A DNA stretch of 50,252 nt, taken from Lachnospiraceae bacterium. GTDB lineage: Bacteria > Bacillota_A > Clostridia > Lachnospirales > Lachnospiraceae. The stretch is taken from contig JAQUUB010000026.1 of the NCBI GenBank assembly GCA_028694115.1, positions 1-50,252 on the forward strand, in the 5' to 3' direction. The position numbers and the translations under genes are program-made. A model generated the notes under the pieces. It ran no database searches and was not told the DNA's origin. It saw nothing but the letters and a program-made list of their open reading frames with translations. Of this stretch, positions 33,248 through 41,240 are shown piece by piece (within the stretch, counting starts at the first letter, position 1; every line of letters starts with the position of its first letter).

Positions 33248-34681
33248 AAAAGTATAAGAGCAAAACTTTGGGCTGGGATGATGATACTAGTGGTAGTTAT
33301 TATGGTCCTTCTTTGGTTTTTTCAGATTGTTTTTCTGGACAAATTCTATGCTGTGTTTGCGATTGGAGAAGTAAAGAAAAATGCAGAGAAAATAGTTACA
33401 GAAATTGAAAAATTAACGGATGTAAATCAGATAAATAAGGAAGAAAGTATTCTTATAAATATAGAAAATTATATTTATGAAAAACAGTTATCAGTAGAGA
33501 TTATTGATTATGATTACAATGTATGCTATCAGGGAACTGCTGGAAATAATATGAATATGCCGGGGGTTATGAAGGAAGCATTTATAGAAGTTACTCAAAA
33601 TACAATGAATGGAGAAGAATCAAAGCAAGAGGTTGTGCATCCAAAATATGGATATAAATTCACGATAATAGGAATACCAATATGGGAAGAAAATATAGTA
33701 AAGGGTGTCATGGTTGTAACTATGCCAATGGCTTCAATTAAAGAAACAGTAGATATTCTTAAAAGCCAGCTTATTATTATAACGTGTGTTCTTCTTGTAG
33801 TATCGTTGCTCATCTCATATAAACTTTCTAATAAATTTGCTAATCCAATTTCTAAGATCAGTCGACAAGCGGATAGCTACGCAAAAGGAGATTATCATAC
33901 ACGTATCAATGTTATAAGTGATGATGAGATTGGGATATTGGCAAAGAGAATGAATGATATGGGTGAAGCACTTAAACGAAATGAGGTACTTCAGAAAGAG
34001 TTGATTGCAAATGTATCCCATGAACTTCGAACACCACTGACGCTAATTCGCGGTTATGCAGAAACACTTCGCGATGTAACAGGAGGAGATATGGAGAAAA
34101 GGGAGAAACAGTTGGGTGTTATTATTGAAGAATCCGAACGTCTAGGAAACATTGTAGAAGAAATTTTAAATCTCTCTAGACTTCAGGCGGGTACAAAAAC
34201 ACTGGAAGTGGAGAGGTTTTCCCTAATGGAAATGCTTGCATCAATGAAAGAGCATTTTGAATTAGGCGAAAAAAACATAAATTTGGAATTAGTTGGAGTT
34301 TCGGAATTAGAAGGCAATCTGTTAGGAGATAAGAAAAAGATTCAACAAGTATTTTATAATCTTATAGGAAATGCATTTCGCCATTCTAGAACTAATCAGT
34401 CAGTGGTGGTGGTTGCAATAGCAAATGAAAAGACGGTGAGAATTGAAGTTAGGGATCAGGGTGAAGGAATAGCAGAGGAAGATATGGAACATATTTTTGA
34501 ACGCTACTACAAAGGAAAGAGGTCAGATGGCAAAAAGGGCGATGGAACAGGTTTGGGTCTTGCTATAGTAAAAAGCATTCTGGATATGCATCAGGTACCA
34601 TTTGGAGTAGAGAGTAAGATGGGAGAAGGTACTGTATTTTGGTTTGAATTAGAGAAAGAAAATTCTCATACTTCTTTCTGA
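33245..34681 (+). CDS. membrane sensor histidine kinase
   Basis: About 478 residues from the ATG at 33245 (MKSIRAKLW, the usual beginning for such kinases; the frame is open from a GTG at 33209 within the leader hairpin). Membrane helix 1 is at 10-30, an extracellular sensor at 35-172, helix 2 at 174-200 and HAMP at about 198-250. The HisKA domain has His259 in ANVSHELRTPL. The ATPase domain includes the N box NLIGNAFRHSR, DQGEGI and GDGTGLGLAIVKS. All catalytic parts are intact. The sensor domain has no recognisable ligand motif. Partner: the response regulator upstream. Confidence 0.95.
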   Translation: MKSIRAKLWAGMMILVVVIMVLLWFFQIVFLDKFYAVFAIGEVKKNAEKIVTEIEKLTDVNQINKEESILINIENYIYEKQLSVEIIDYDYNVCYQGTAGNNMNMPGVMKEAFIEVTQNTMNGEESKQEVVHPKYGYKFTIIGIPIWEENIVKGVMVVTMPMASIKETVDILKSQLIIITCVLLVVSLLISYKLSNKFANPISKISRQADSYAKGDYHTRINVISDDEIGILAKRMNDMGEALKRNEVLQKELIANVSHELRTPLTLIRGYAETLRDVTGGDMEKREKQLGVIIEESERLGNIVEEILNLSRLQAGTKTLEVERFSLMEMLASMKEHFELGEKNINLELVGVSELEGNLLGDKKKIQQVFYNLIGNAFRHSRTNQSVVVVAIANEKTVRIEVRDQGEGIAEEDMEHIFERYYKGKRSDGKKGDGTGLGLAIVKSILDMHQVPFGVESKMGEGTVFWFELEKENSHTSF

Positions 34682-34780
34682 GTTTTATCATACTTCTATC
34701 ATAAATTTTTCCTATACTGAGGATGTAGAAAAGAAATGACTACAAGATCAATTCAAAATGAAGAATAGGAGATGTTTACT

Positions 34781-35449
34781 ATGAATAAACAAATAAGAAA
34801 AATGACAGGTGGATTATTGGTAGCGGGATTATTGGTAACAGGATTAACAACAGGCACAACAGTTTATGCAGCAAATACTGATACAGGCGCTGCAGGAGCA
34901 TCCACGGATACCGAATATTCACTGGAAGAAATGCTTGTATACGCAATTGAAGATGAGTATCTAGCACAAGCAGAGTATGATGCCATTATGGATACATATG
35001 GTGTAGGGAAGCCATTTTCCAATATTATTAAGGCAGAAGCTACTCATATCAGTCATTTAAAACCACTTTTTGAAGAACATGATGTATCTCTACCAAAAAA
35101 AGATTGGAAAAGCCTAGTTGTTGTACCGGAAACATTAGATGCAGCATATGCGGTTGGAGTAGAAGCAGAGAAAAAAAATATAGCAATGTATGAGAAATTT
35201 TTAAAAGAAAATCTTCCAGATGATGTAAAAGAAGTATTTGAGGATTTAATGAATGCATCAAAGAAGCATCTTACAGCATTCCAAAGACGGGTTGATGGCG
35301 TAACTTGTGGCAGTGGAAATAGAAATGGTAATGGTTCGAGAACCAAAATCCAAACTGGCGAATGCAATGGAACAGGCGGAAATGGACAAGGAGAAAAAAC
35401 ATGCCTAGGAAATAGAAATACTTCACACGAAAACTGTATAGTAGAGTAA
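34781..35449 (+). CDS. secreted ferritin-like DUF2202 protein
   Basis: About 222 residues. A signal peptide (MNKQIRKMTGGLLVAGLLV onward, cleavage near VYAANT) is followed by a four-helix ferritin-like domain at about 40-165. The pairs EDEYLAQAEYDAIM, EATHISHLKPLF and EAEKKNIAMYEKFL, then SKKHLTAF provide Glu and His ligands for a di-metal site. The tail after 168 is Gly/Asn-rich with four cysteines. The start at 34781 has AGGAG 9 bases upstream; the ATG at 34772 lies inside that ribosome region. It lies 99 bases after the kinase gene. A role in surface iron or peroxide handling is inferred from the fold only. Confidence 0.85.
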   Translation: MNKQIRKMTGGLLVAGLLVTGLTTGTTVYAANTDTGAAGASTDTEYSLEEMLVYAIEDEYLAQAEYDAIMDTYGVGKPFSNIIKAEATHISHLKPLFEEHDVSLPKKDWKSLVVVPETLDAAYAVGVEAEKKNIAMYEKFLKENLPDDVKEVFEDLMNASKKHLTAFQRRVDGVTCGSGNRNGNGSRTKIQTGECNGTGGNGQGEKTCLGNRNTSHENCIVE

Positions 35450-35482
35450 AAATAATTATTATTTTATCAGGTAAAAATAACC

Positions 35483-35530
35483 ATGAGGTTATGTTTTTCA
35501 ATTCTGAAAAACATAGCCTCATCTTTATTT
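35483..35530 (+). terminator. terminator after the DUF2202 gene (repeat copy 1)
   Basis: An 18-bp stem (35483-35500 with 35505-35522, one G-T pair) followed by CTTTATTT. The sequence from 35453 on resembles the terminator at 38134-38207, including ttattttatc and accatga(a/g)gttatg. Confidence 0.85.
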
Positions 35531-35620
35531 CTATTATTAGACTTTATAGCGAAGTAGTTTTGGGTATGGTATAATAAAGAAGACACAAGTTAAGAGAAAA
35601 CTGTGAAAGGCGATAAAAAT

Positions 35621-36784
35621 ATGATTTATAGAGAAAATCCTAAAAATGGCGATAAGCTTTCCATTCTTGCATTTGGTTGCATGCGCTTTTCGAAAGATAT
35701 TAATGAGGTAAAAGAACAGATAGCATATGCAATTGACCATGGAGTAAATTACTTTGATACTGCGTATGTATATCCAAATAGTGAGACAATCTTAGGGGAG
35801 GCATTGGAAGGAGGGTATCGGGAAAAAATTAAATTAGCAACGAAACTTCCGCCATACATGGTAAAAAAGCAGGAAGATTTTGATAAAATATTTAATACTC
35901 AGTTGAAAAGACTGAAGACGGATTATATTGATTACTATCTGGTACATATGTTAACCGATACTACGGTCTGGAATCGTCTGCTTGATTTGGGTATTCTTTC
36001 TTGGATAGAAGAGAAAAAACGTATTGGGCAAATAAAAAATATCGGATTTTCTTATCATGGTGGTAAAGAGGAGTTTATCAAGCTTGTTGATGCATATGAT
36101 TGGGACTTTTGTCAAATTCAATATAATTATTTAGATGAAAATAATCAGGCTGGAAGAAGTGGTTTTGAATATGTTTCATCAAAGGGGATTCCTGTTATGA
36201 TAATGGAACCACTGCGGGGAGGAAAACTTGTAAGTAATTTACCAGCACAAGTGCAGGATATTTGGGAAAATGCCTATGTAAAACGTTCTCCAGCAGAATG
36301 GGCATTTCGATGGTTGTGGAATCAAGCAGGGGTGACGACAGTTCTTTCTGGTATGAATTCAATGGATATGCTCAAAGAAAATATTGATGCCGCATCTGAT
36401 TTAGGTGGATATGATTTTTCCACGGAAGATATAACGATATATCAAAAGGTAAAAGAAATCCTGAACAGTACAATAAAAATTCCATGTACCGGTTGCAACT
36501 ATTGTATGCCATGTCCTGTCGGAGTAGATATTCCGGTTTGCTTTTCCTGTTATAATGATATTGAAATTGAGGGTAAAATTGGTGCAAAAATGAAATATAT
36601 TATGCAGACTACGTTAAAGAAGAATTCTGCTAATGCATCTATGTGTAAACAATGTGGAAAATGTGAGCAGCATTGTCCACAAAAAATAAAAATAAGACAA
36701 GAGCTTCAAAATGTAAGCAAATCGTTAGAAGGTGTTACCTACAAGCCGTTAAGATTTTTGATGAAACGCTTTATGAAGATATAA
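35621..36784 (+). CDS. aldo/keto reductase with C-terminal 4Fe-4S ferredoxin domain
   Basis: About 387 residues from the ATG at 35621 (MIYRENPKNGDKLS); the frame is open from a GTG at 35603. The barrel domain carries FGCMRFSKD, YFDTAYVYPNSE with catalytic Asp/Tyr, TKLPP and DYYLVHM. The C-terminal domain has CTGCNYCMPCPVGV and CKQCGKCEQHCP for two 4Fe-4S clusters. It shares architecture with the protein at 25139 but differs clearly in sequence, so it is an older paralogue. A TATAAT lies about 50 bases upstream, and there is no MerR-type dyad here. The substrate is unknown. Confidence 0.94.
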   Translation: MIYRENPKNGDKLSILAFGCMRFSKDINEVKEQIAYAIDHGVNYFDTAYVYPNSETILGEALEGGYREKIKLATKLPPYMVKKQEDFDKIFNTQLKRLKTDYIDYYLVHMLTDTTVWNRLLDLGILSWIEEKKRIGQIKNIGFSYHGGKEEFIKLVDAYDWDFCQIQYNYLDENNQAGRSGFEYVSSKGIPVMIMEPLRGGKLVSNLPAQVQDIWENAYVKRSPAEWAFRWLWNQAGVTTVLSGMNSMDMLKENIDAASDLGGYDFSTEDITIYQKVKEILNSTIKIPCTGCNYCMPCPVGVDIPVCFSCYNDIEIEGKIGAKMKYIMQTTLKKNSANASMCKQCGKCEQHCPQKIKIRQELQNVSKSLEGVTYKPLRFLMKRFMKI

Positions 36785-36882
36785 TATATAGTTGTCTAGT
36801 ATACAATTAAGATAAAAGAGCCAATGAGGAAGGGTCCTGTAAATACAGGCTAGATGATACTCTGTCAGAATGGAGTGGTATA

Positions 36883-37572
36883 ATGAGTGGTTCCACATTA
36901 AAAATAATTGCGCTTATAACTATGACAATTGATCATATCGGTTATTGGATTTTTCCCTCCGTAATTGAACTAAGAATAATTGGAAGATTATCCTATCCGA
37001 TATTTGCATATATGATTGCTGAAGGATGCTACTATACACGGGATAAAATTCGGTATCTAATGACTGTTTTTGGAATAGGTTTACTGTGTTCTATTGTTGA
37101 ATACATTACACAGAGAAGTTTGTACCAATCGATTTTTATAACATTTTCTATTTCCATTGTATTAATTATTCAGTTGGATTTTATAAAGAGAGCGGTTTAT
37201 TGCAAAAATCGGCTGAGAATGGCAATAGCCTTGATGGGATTTCTATTAACGATATTTATTGTATATTTTTTATGTAACATATCGAATTATTATCCAAAAT
37301 CAGGATTTGAAATTGACTTTGGTTTTTTTGGAATACTCACACCTGTATTAGTGTGGGCAGTAAAGGATAAAAAAATAAAACTTCTGTTCCTTGCGATCGG
37401 ACTGATTTTATTATCATACACAAGAGGTGGAATTCAGCTATATTCTTTTCTATCGCTTATACCACTAATGTATTACAACGGTGAACGAGGAAGACATAAG
37501 CTGAAATATATGTTTTATTTATATTATCCGTTGCATCTAGTTATATTAAGTGGAATTGCATCAATCATATAA
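36883..37572 (+). CDS. TraX family membrane protein
   Basis: A 229-residue membrane protein with about seven helices. It begins STLKIIALITMTIDHIGYWI and continues GRLSYPIFAYMIAEGCYYTR, the conserved TraX signature with the His and acidic residues of this acyltransferase-like fold; the end YPLHLVILSGIA is also typical. TraX acetylates F-pilin in plasmids, but chromosomal Firmicute homologues have no pilin partner and unknown targets. There is no conjugation gene nearby. The start was chosen at 36883 with GGAGTGG upstream. Confidence 0.88.
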   Translation: MSGSTLKIIALITMTIDHIGYWIFPSVIELRIIGRLSYPIFAYMIAEGCYYTRDKIRYLMTVFGIGLLCSIVEYITQRSLYQSIFITFSISIVLIIQLDFIKRAVYCKNRLRMAIALMGFLLTIFIVYFLCNISNYYPKSGFEIDFGFFGILTPVLVWAVKDKKIKLLFLAIGLILLSYTRGGIQLYSFLSLIPLMYYNGERGRHKLKYMFYLYYPLHLVILSGIASII

Positions 37573-37677
37573 GATACAAAATGTAATTATATTATGAATA
37601 AAATCTCTTCAAAGACAAATGATAGATAAGAGTTAATTACCTTAAACAACCTAAATCTATTATAGAGGAGATTACAG

Positions 37678-38133
37678 TTGAAAAACAATATACTTCCACC
37701 AACAACAAAAAAATCAGCTAGGTGTACCTGTAGCAAAGTAAATAAAAATATTAGAAACAAATCGGTTTGTTGTATTCAAAAATATAGGAACAGTAACAAA
37801 GAGATTTTATCGAAAGAAATTGATAAACTAAATTTTGAGTGGGATACTGAGCGAGTGTTGGAGTCAAATGCCGCATCAATCATTCTTTTAAGTTCAATTT
37901 TAGGATTTAGAAAAAGAGAGGTCCATTATTTTGTCCTGAGTGGAATTGTAGGATTTTTTTTATTGGTACATGCATTGCAGGGTTGGTGTCCTCCCTTACC
38001 CATAATCAGAAAATTAGGGGTGCGTACAGCGGAAGAAATTTTCGAAGTAAAATCTGCACTGAAACAGATAAGAGGAGATTTTTTGGATAATACGAAAGAG
38101 GCGAACAAGTTACTTAAAAATGCAGAAAAATAG
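37678..38133 (+). CDS. DUF2892-like membrane protein with cysteine-rich N-terminus
   Basis: A 151-residue protein that starts with TTG, supported by AGAGGAG seven bases upstream. The first 40 residues are basic and contain CTC and CC pairs (KSARCTCSKVNK, KSVCCIQKY). Residues 55-130 form two membrane helices ending in HALQGWCPPLPIIRKLGVRT, a signature of DUF2892/YgaP-type membrane domains, which often accompany rhodanese or sulfur-handling proteins. No rhodanese is present here. Function unknown; the clustered cysteines might bind metal or sulfur. Confidence 0.75.
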   Translation: MKNNILPPTTKKSARCTCSKVNKNIRNKSVCCIQKYRNSNKEILSKEIDKLNFEWDTERVLESNAASIILLSSILGFRKREVHYFVLSGIVGFFLLVHALQGWCPPLPIIRKLGVRTAEEIFEVKSALKQIRGDFLDNTKEANKLLKNAEK

Positions 38134-38153
38134 TTATTATTTTATCGGTTAAA

Positions 38154-38212
38154 AACAACCATGAAGTTATGATTTTGGATACTGAAGAACATAACCTCAT
38201 GGTTGTTTTCAT
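38154..38212. terminator. bidirectional terminator (repeat copy 2)
   Basis: AACAACCATGAAGTTATG (38154-38171) pairs with CATAACCTCATGGTTGTT (38190-38207) with one mismatch. Toward the minus strand it is followed by TTTTTAACC, toward plus by TTC. It serves the DUF2892 gene and the convergent unknown gene and resembles the terminator at 35483. Confidence 0.8.
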
Positions 38213-38225
38213 ATGCAAAAAATAT

Positions 38226-38609
38226 TTATATTGGATTTGCTAATTCAAACTCCGCAAGCCATCTATGATATTCAGTGCTATTTATCATTGAATCATAGAA
38301 AATTGTTGGAATACATTTAACAATTTTTACTCTTGTACCAACGTCAATGTGTGGAGGGTTCCCATGTCCGATTGTATTTGTAACAATAGCAAAGCTTCCA
38401 GGAGTTAAATAACTATTTTCAGGACTTAATTCAAACCAGGCAAACCAACGATGAATCATACCATCCGGTAACTGGACTGCGCATAGATTTCCATACCAAG
38501 GTTTAACAATTACAACTGTAGTACATGGGTGTATTTCAGGTGGATGATTTACAATTGATATTGCACTTGCTCCAGAACAGAACTGAGGAGAATGTAGATA
38601 ATCATTCAT
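38226..38609 (-). CDS. unknown protein with an internal duplication
   Basis: A 127-residue protein of no family I recognise. It holds two similar units: CTTVVIVKPWYG...HRWFAWFELSP (about 29-62) and GTRVKIVKCIPT...HRWLAEFELAN (about 90-126). Each is a beta-strand (xxVxIVK) followed by a variable turn and the motif HRW-F/L-A-x-FEL, which suggests a tandem of small beta-barrel (SH3-like) domains. There is no signal peptide or membrane helix, and cysteines are few. It is a single-gene unit between convergent and co-directional neighbours. Function unknown; the strongly conserved HRW(x)A(x)FEL repeat implies purifying selection or a binding role. Confidence 0.65.
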   Translation of the reverse strand: MNDYLHSPQFCSGASAISIVNHPPEIHPCTTVVIVKPWYGNLCAVQLPDGMIHRWFAWFELSPENSYLTPGSFAIVTNTIGHGNPPHIDVGTRVKIVKCIPTIFYDSMINSTEYHRWLAEFELANPI

Positions 38610-38695
38610 TATTTTTTAAAACTTCCTAAATTTATATTCAATATTCAGTATATGAGCCAGTTTGATTAAATGATACCATACTTATCTAACAGTAA

Positions 38696-39469
38696 TTAAA
38701 TCATCATCTGATTTCGCTTATTATACAGTGTTCTATATCCAAAAAACAAGGAGCAGAATACCGCAAGACAAGTAACGGCGCTGATTGCAACAATAATTGC
38801 GATTTGGTATAGAATTGCTGTTGTAGGGAGTGTACCAGATAGAATTTGTCCTGTCATCATTCCAGGAAGTGAGATAATTCCCATTCCAAGCATGGAGTTA
38901 AGTGTTGGTAGAAGTGCTGTTTCAAGTGCCTGATTGACAAATGGGATTAAAATCCTTTTTGGCGTCACGCCAAGGTTGATCAGTGTTTCAATCTTGCTAC
39001 GACTTGCTCGTATGTTCTCGTTAAAGGTTTTAAGACCAAGGCTTACACCTGTCATAGCGTTGCCTATTATCATACCGCTTATGGGAATGGTATATTGCGG
39101 GTTAAAGAAGTTCACTCCTACAACTGCAGTTATAAAAAATACTACAATGGAAAGTCCTGTTGCAGCAAGGGATATTCCGACTATAACTTTAAATTGCCTG
39201 TTTAGGTTTTTGTTACGTGATAAAACGGTATAAACAGAGAATCCACTCATCAAAACAAGATAGCTTACTGTAAACAATGGATGTGGATTTTTGAAAATAT
39301 AGGTCAGAACAAGTCCTGCAATCACGAGCTGAACCGTCATTCTAATACTTGCGACAATCAGGAGCTTTGTCTGGTTGATTCTGCATTTCTTCATTATGCC
39401 AAGAACAATAAGTAACAGCAGATAAATAAGTGAAAACTGCCATAAATTCAATTCTACAATTGTGTTCAT
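38696..39469 (-). CDS. fetB: FetB-type (UPF0014) ABC transporter permease
   Basis: A 257-residue permease with about seven helices. The UPF0014 signature is clear: IPISGMIIGNAMTGVSLGL near 128-146, then INLGVTPKRI, LPTLNSMLGMGIISLPGMM and TGQILSGTLPTTAILYQI. In E. coli FetAB lowers iron toxicity and acts as an iron exporter. The ATPase gene ends immediately before it on the same strand, so the two are one operon. Metal specificity here cannot be told from sequence; iron is the default. Confidence 0.88.
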   Translation of the reverse strand: MNTIVELNLWQFSLIYLLLLIVLGIMKKCRINQTKLLIVASIRMTVQLVIAGLVLTYIFKNPHPLFTVSYLVLMSGFSVYTVLSRNKNLNRQFKVIVGISLAATGLSIVVFFITAVVGVNFFNPQYTIPISGMIIGNAMTGVSLGLKTFNENIRASRSKIETLINLGVTPKRILIPFVNQALETALLPTLNSMLGMGIISLPGMMTGQILSGTLPTTAILYQIAIIVAISAVTCLAVFCSLFFGYRTLYNKRNQMMI

Positions 39470-40090
39470 CTATCGGTCCTCCAAATTAATAATCTCATCT
39501 GCATAACGCTGGGCAAGAGTTATATTATGTGAAACAGCAATAAGAGTAATATGGTTTTCCCTACAAAACATTGTAATATTATCAAAAAAATCCGTAGAAG
39601 TATACTCGTCAAGTGCACTGGTTGGCTCGTCAAGCAAGAGTACCTTTGGTAAAAATGAAAGGCAAATGGCAATATATATGCGTTGCCGTTCGCCGCCCGA
39701 CATTGTTGTGACAATTGCTTCAAGTGGAAAGTTTGCCAAGCAAACAGCCAAGTACTTATTTATCGTCTTGTCATCTGGAGCAGGAAGGTCACGATATGCA
39801 TAAAATTCTTTAAAATTATCTCGTATGTTGCCATCAAGCAAGTAAACCGATTGTCCACAAAGCAAAACCTCACGTCTAAGCTCTATGGAATCATATTCTG
39901 TGATTTCCTTTTCACAATATTGCAAGCTACCGCTGTCAGCAGAAGCCACACCGTTTAAGAGTTTTAGCAGTGTACTTTTTCCGCAGCCACTTTTTCCACA
40001 TATAAATGTTGCTTTGCCCTCCTCAATGAGGAGATTCGGATATCGGACAATGCCTTGGAAGTTAACATGATTCAATGAGAATAATGACAT
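39470..40090 (-). CDS. fetA: FetA-type ABC transporter ATP-binding protein
   Basis: A 206-residue ABC ATPase. Walker A GKSGCGKSTLL is near residues 32-42, signature MSGGERQRIYIAICL near 129-143, Walker B KVLLLDEPTSALDE near 148-161 and the switch His in IAVSHN. It is shorter than average, as is usual for FetA/YbbL. It lies directly upstream of fetB. GGAGGA precedes its start. A truncated AraC-type gene lies just upstream and could be the remains of a former local regulator. Confidence 0.88.
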   Translation of the reverse strand: MSLFSLNHVNFQGIVRYPNLLIEEGKATFICGKSGCGKSTLLKLLNGVASADSGSLQYCEKEITEYDSIELRREVLLCGQSVYLLDGNIRDNFKEFYAYRDLPAPDDKTINKYLAVCLANFPLEAIVTTMSGGERQRIYIAICLSFLPKVLLLDEPTSALDEYTSTDFFDNITMFCRENHITLIAVSHNITLAQRYADEIINLEDR

Positions 40091-40136
40091 AGAGTCCTCC
40101 TTAATTATTGTAATTGTAACTATTCTTTTATTATCA

Positions 40137-40331
40137 TCATTTTCCGAAATTTACATAAAGAATAGCTTCTCCATCTAAGATAAATAGCAATTCGACATCA
40201 TCATGAAAGTGTGTTTGCTGGTGTGTTGTAAGAATTAATTCATTGGCTTTCAAATCATATTGGACAGGATCATTTTCCATATATTTTGCGTGTGAAAATC
40301 CTAAGTATTTTTTTGAAACATGATGATTCAT
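40137..40331 (-). pseudogene. truncated AraC-family N-terminal cupin domain
   Basis: The 64-residue frame has an AAGGAG ribosome site and ATG, and encodes the beginning of an AraC-type sugar/ligand-binding cupin (THFHDDVELLFILDGEAILYV). It then ends at two successive TGA codons after VNFGK, with no HTH domain in the 46 bases before fetA. The intact start and missing rest mean a deletion of the DNA-binding part. It could still make a small cupin-like peptide, but the fold would be incomplete. Confidence 0.65.
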
Positions 40332-40506
40332 AATATAAACTCCTTAACATAAAAATGATACAAAAATTCGCTAATTTGACTATAATAATGATTCTATCAT
40401 ACGTTAATTTGGCGAGCAATGTAAAATATTTATGATAAAATAAGAAATACCATAAAGAGACTGTTTTATTTTCAGATTTGAAATTTAACGAGATTTTATG
40501 ATAGAC

Positions 40507-40537
40507 AAAAAAAGAAAGATTAAATCTTTCTTTTTTC
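40507..40537 (-). terminator. terminator of the small HTH gene
   Basis: aaaaaagaaagatt and aatctttctttttt pair to form an AT-rich stem with T-run on either strand, 24 bases past the stop of the minus-strand HTH gene. Confidence 0.75.
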
Positions 40538-40560
40538 AATATGTATGATACCAGTACACT

Positions 40561-40761
40561 TTAATCGTTGACAAATTCTGCTATGTCAATAAGGCTACAA
40601 TTGAGGATATGGCATAAATCATTTAGGGTTGATGTGTTTAATCCTTTGTTATGTTTTAGCTTATCTATTAAACTTCGACTAACCTTGTATTTATTAATTA
40701 ATACATAGGTTGTGATGCCTTTTTTTTGAATAGTATCCCAGAATGGTTGATAACTTATCAT
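40561..40761 (-). CDS. small XRE/Cro-type regulator
   Basis: A 66-residue protein composed of a single HTH domain of the same broad HTH_26 type as the one at 2619. It contains KKGITTYVLINKYKVSRSLI (helices 1-3) and LNTSTLNDLCHILNCSLIDI (helices 4-5). AAAGGTGAT precedes the ATG. Unlike the pair at 2.1 kb it has no DUF2975 neighbour. It may autoregulate; targets are unknown. Confidence 0.85.
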   Translation of the reverse strand: MISYQPFWDTIQKKGITTYVLINKYKVSRSLIDKLKHNKGLNTSTLNDLCHILNCSLIDIAEFVND

Positions 40762-40863
40762 ATTAAATCACCTTTTCTATGTTCCATTTTATTACAAATA
40801 AAATGATTGCATATACTCCTAAACAGGAGCATAATATAAACAGTATACACAAATTATTGTTAC

Positions 40864-40911
40864 AAATTCATAATTAAATTCATAAATAAATTCATAAATA
40901 AATTCATAAAA
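40864..40911. repeat. tandem repeat, four copies of a 12-base unit
   Basis: The unit AAATTCATAAAT appears four times in a row with end variants (AATT and AAAA). It lies in the intergenic stretch between the HTH gene and the HD-GYP remnant. It may be a slippage-prone spacer; no binding protein is known to me. Confidence 0.85.
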
Positions 40912-40953
40912 GATGTCAGTAATATTACATATAATTGATTTGAAATTTACTAA

Positions 40954-41196
40954 AGTTTAGTTGTTAATCCAAAAGTTGGGGGGATCATTTGTATCGCTGA
41001 TTCTGTTGATGCAATGTATAGTATTAGACTATATCGAAAAAAGCAGAGTGTGGAGTTTATAATAAAGGAACTTACGGAAGGAAAAGGGAAACAGTTTGAC
41101 CCAGTATTAGTGGATGTTATGCTTGAACTTATCAAATTAGGGTTGTTAGAATCAGGGGATGATAAACAAGAGGAGCTAATGCAGGGGAAAAGATAG
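40954..41196 (+). pseudogene. HD-GYP phosphodiesterase remnant (C-terminal end only)
   Basis: The frame open from 40954 encodes VGGIICIADSVDAM, then RLYRKKQSVEFIIKEL and KGKQFDPVLVDVMLELI, which matches the last 70 residues of an HD-GYP domain (compare IADSYDAM and GTQFNAEYV in the gene at 43151). The HD and GYP catalytic parts are missing upstream. An ATG at 41014 without a ribosome site would give 60 residues. It is best read as the remains of a deleted c-di-GMP phosphodiesterase gene. Confidence 0.75.
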
Positions 41197-41240
41197 TTAT
41201 TTTACAATATGAAAAAACCAACTACAAGGAGGAAAAGGGA

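Noticed and set aside
36836..36849. CCTGTA-AA-TACAGG hairpin as terminator of the aldo/keto reductase gene
   Set aside because: Only six base pairs, a two-base loop and no T-run.
36851..36859. gatgatact word shared by the leaders near 36851 and 43126
   Set aside because: Nine bases without surrounding similarity in an AT-rich region is within chance.
36883..37572. Evidence of a conjugative element from the TraX-like gene
   Set aside because: No relaxase, coupling protein or other transfer genes are near, and TraX homologues are common on Firmicute chromosomes.
40864..40911. CRISPR array
   Set aside because: The repeats are 12 bases, contiguous and without spacers; no cas genes are present. 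It is a simple tandem repeat.
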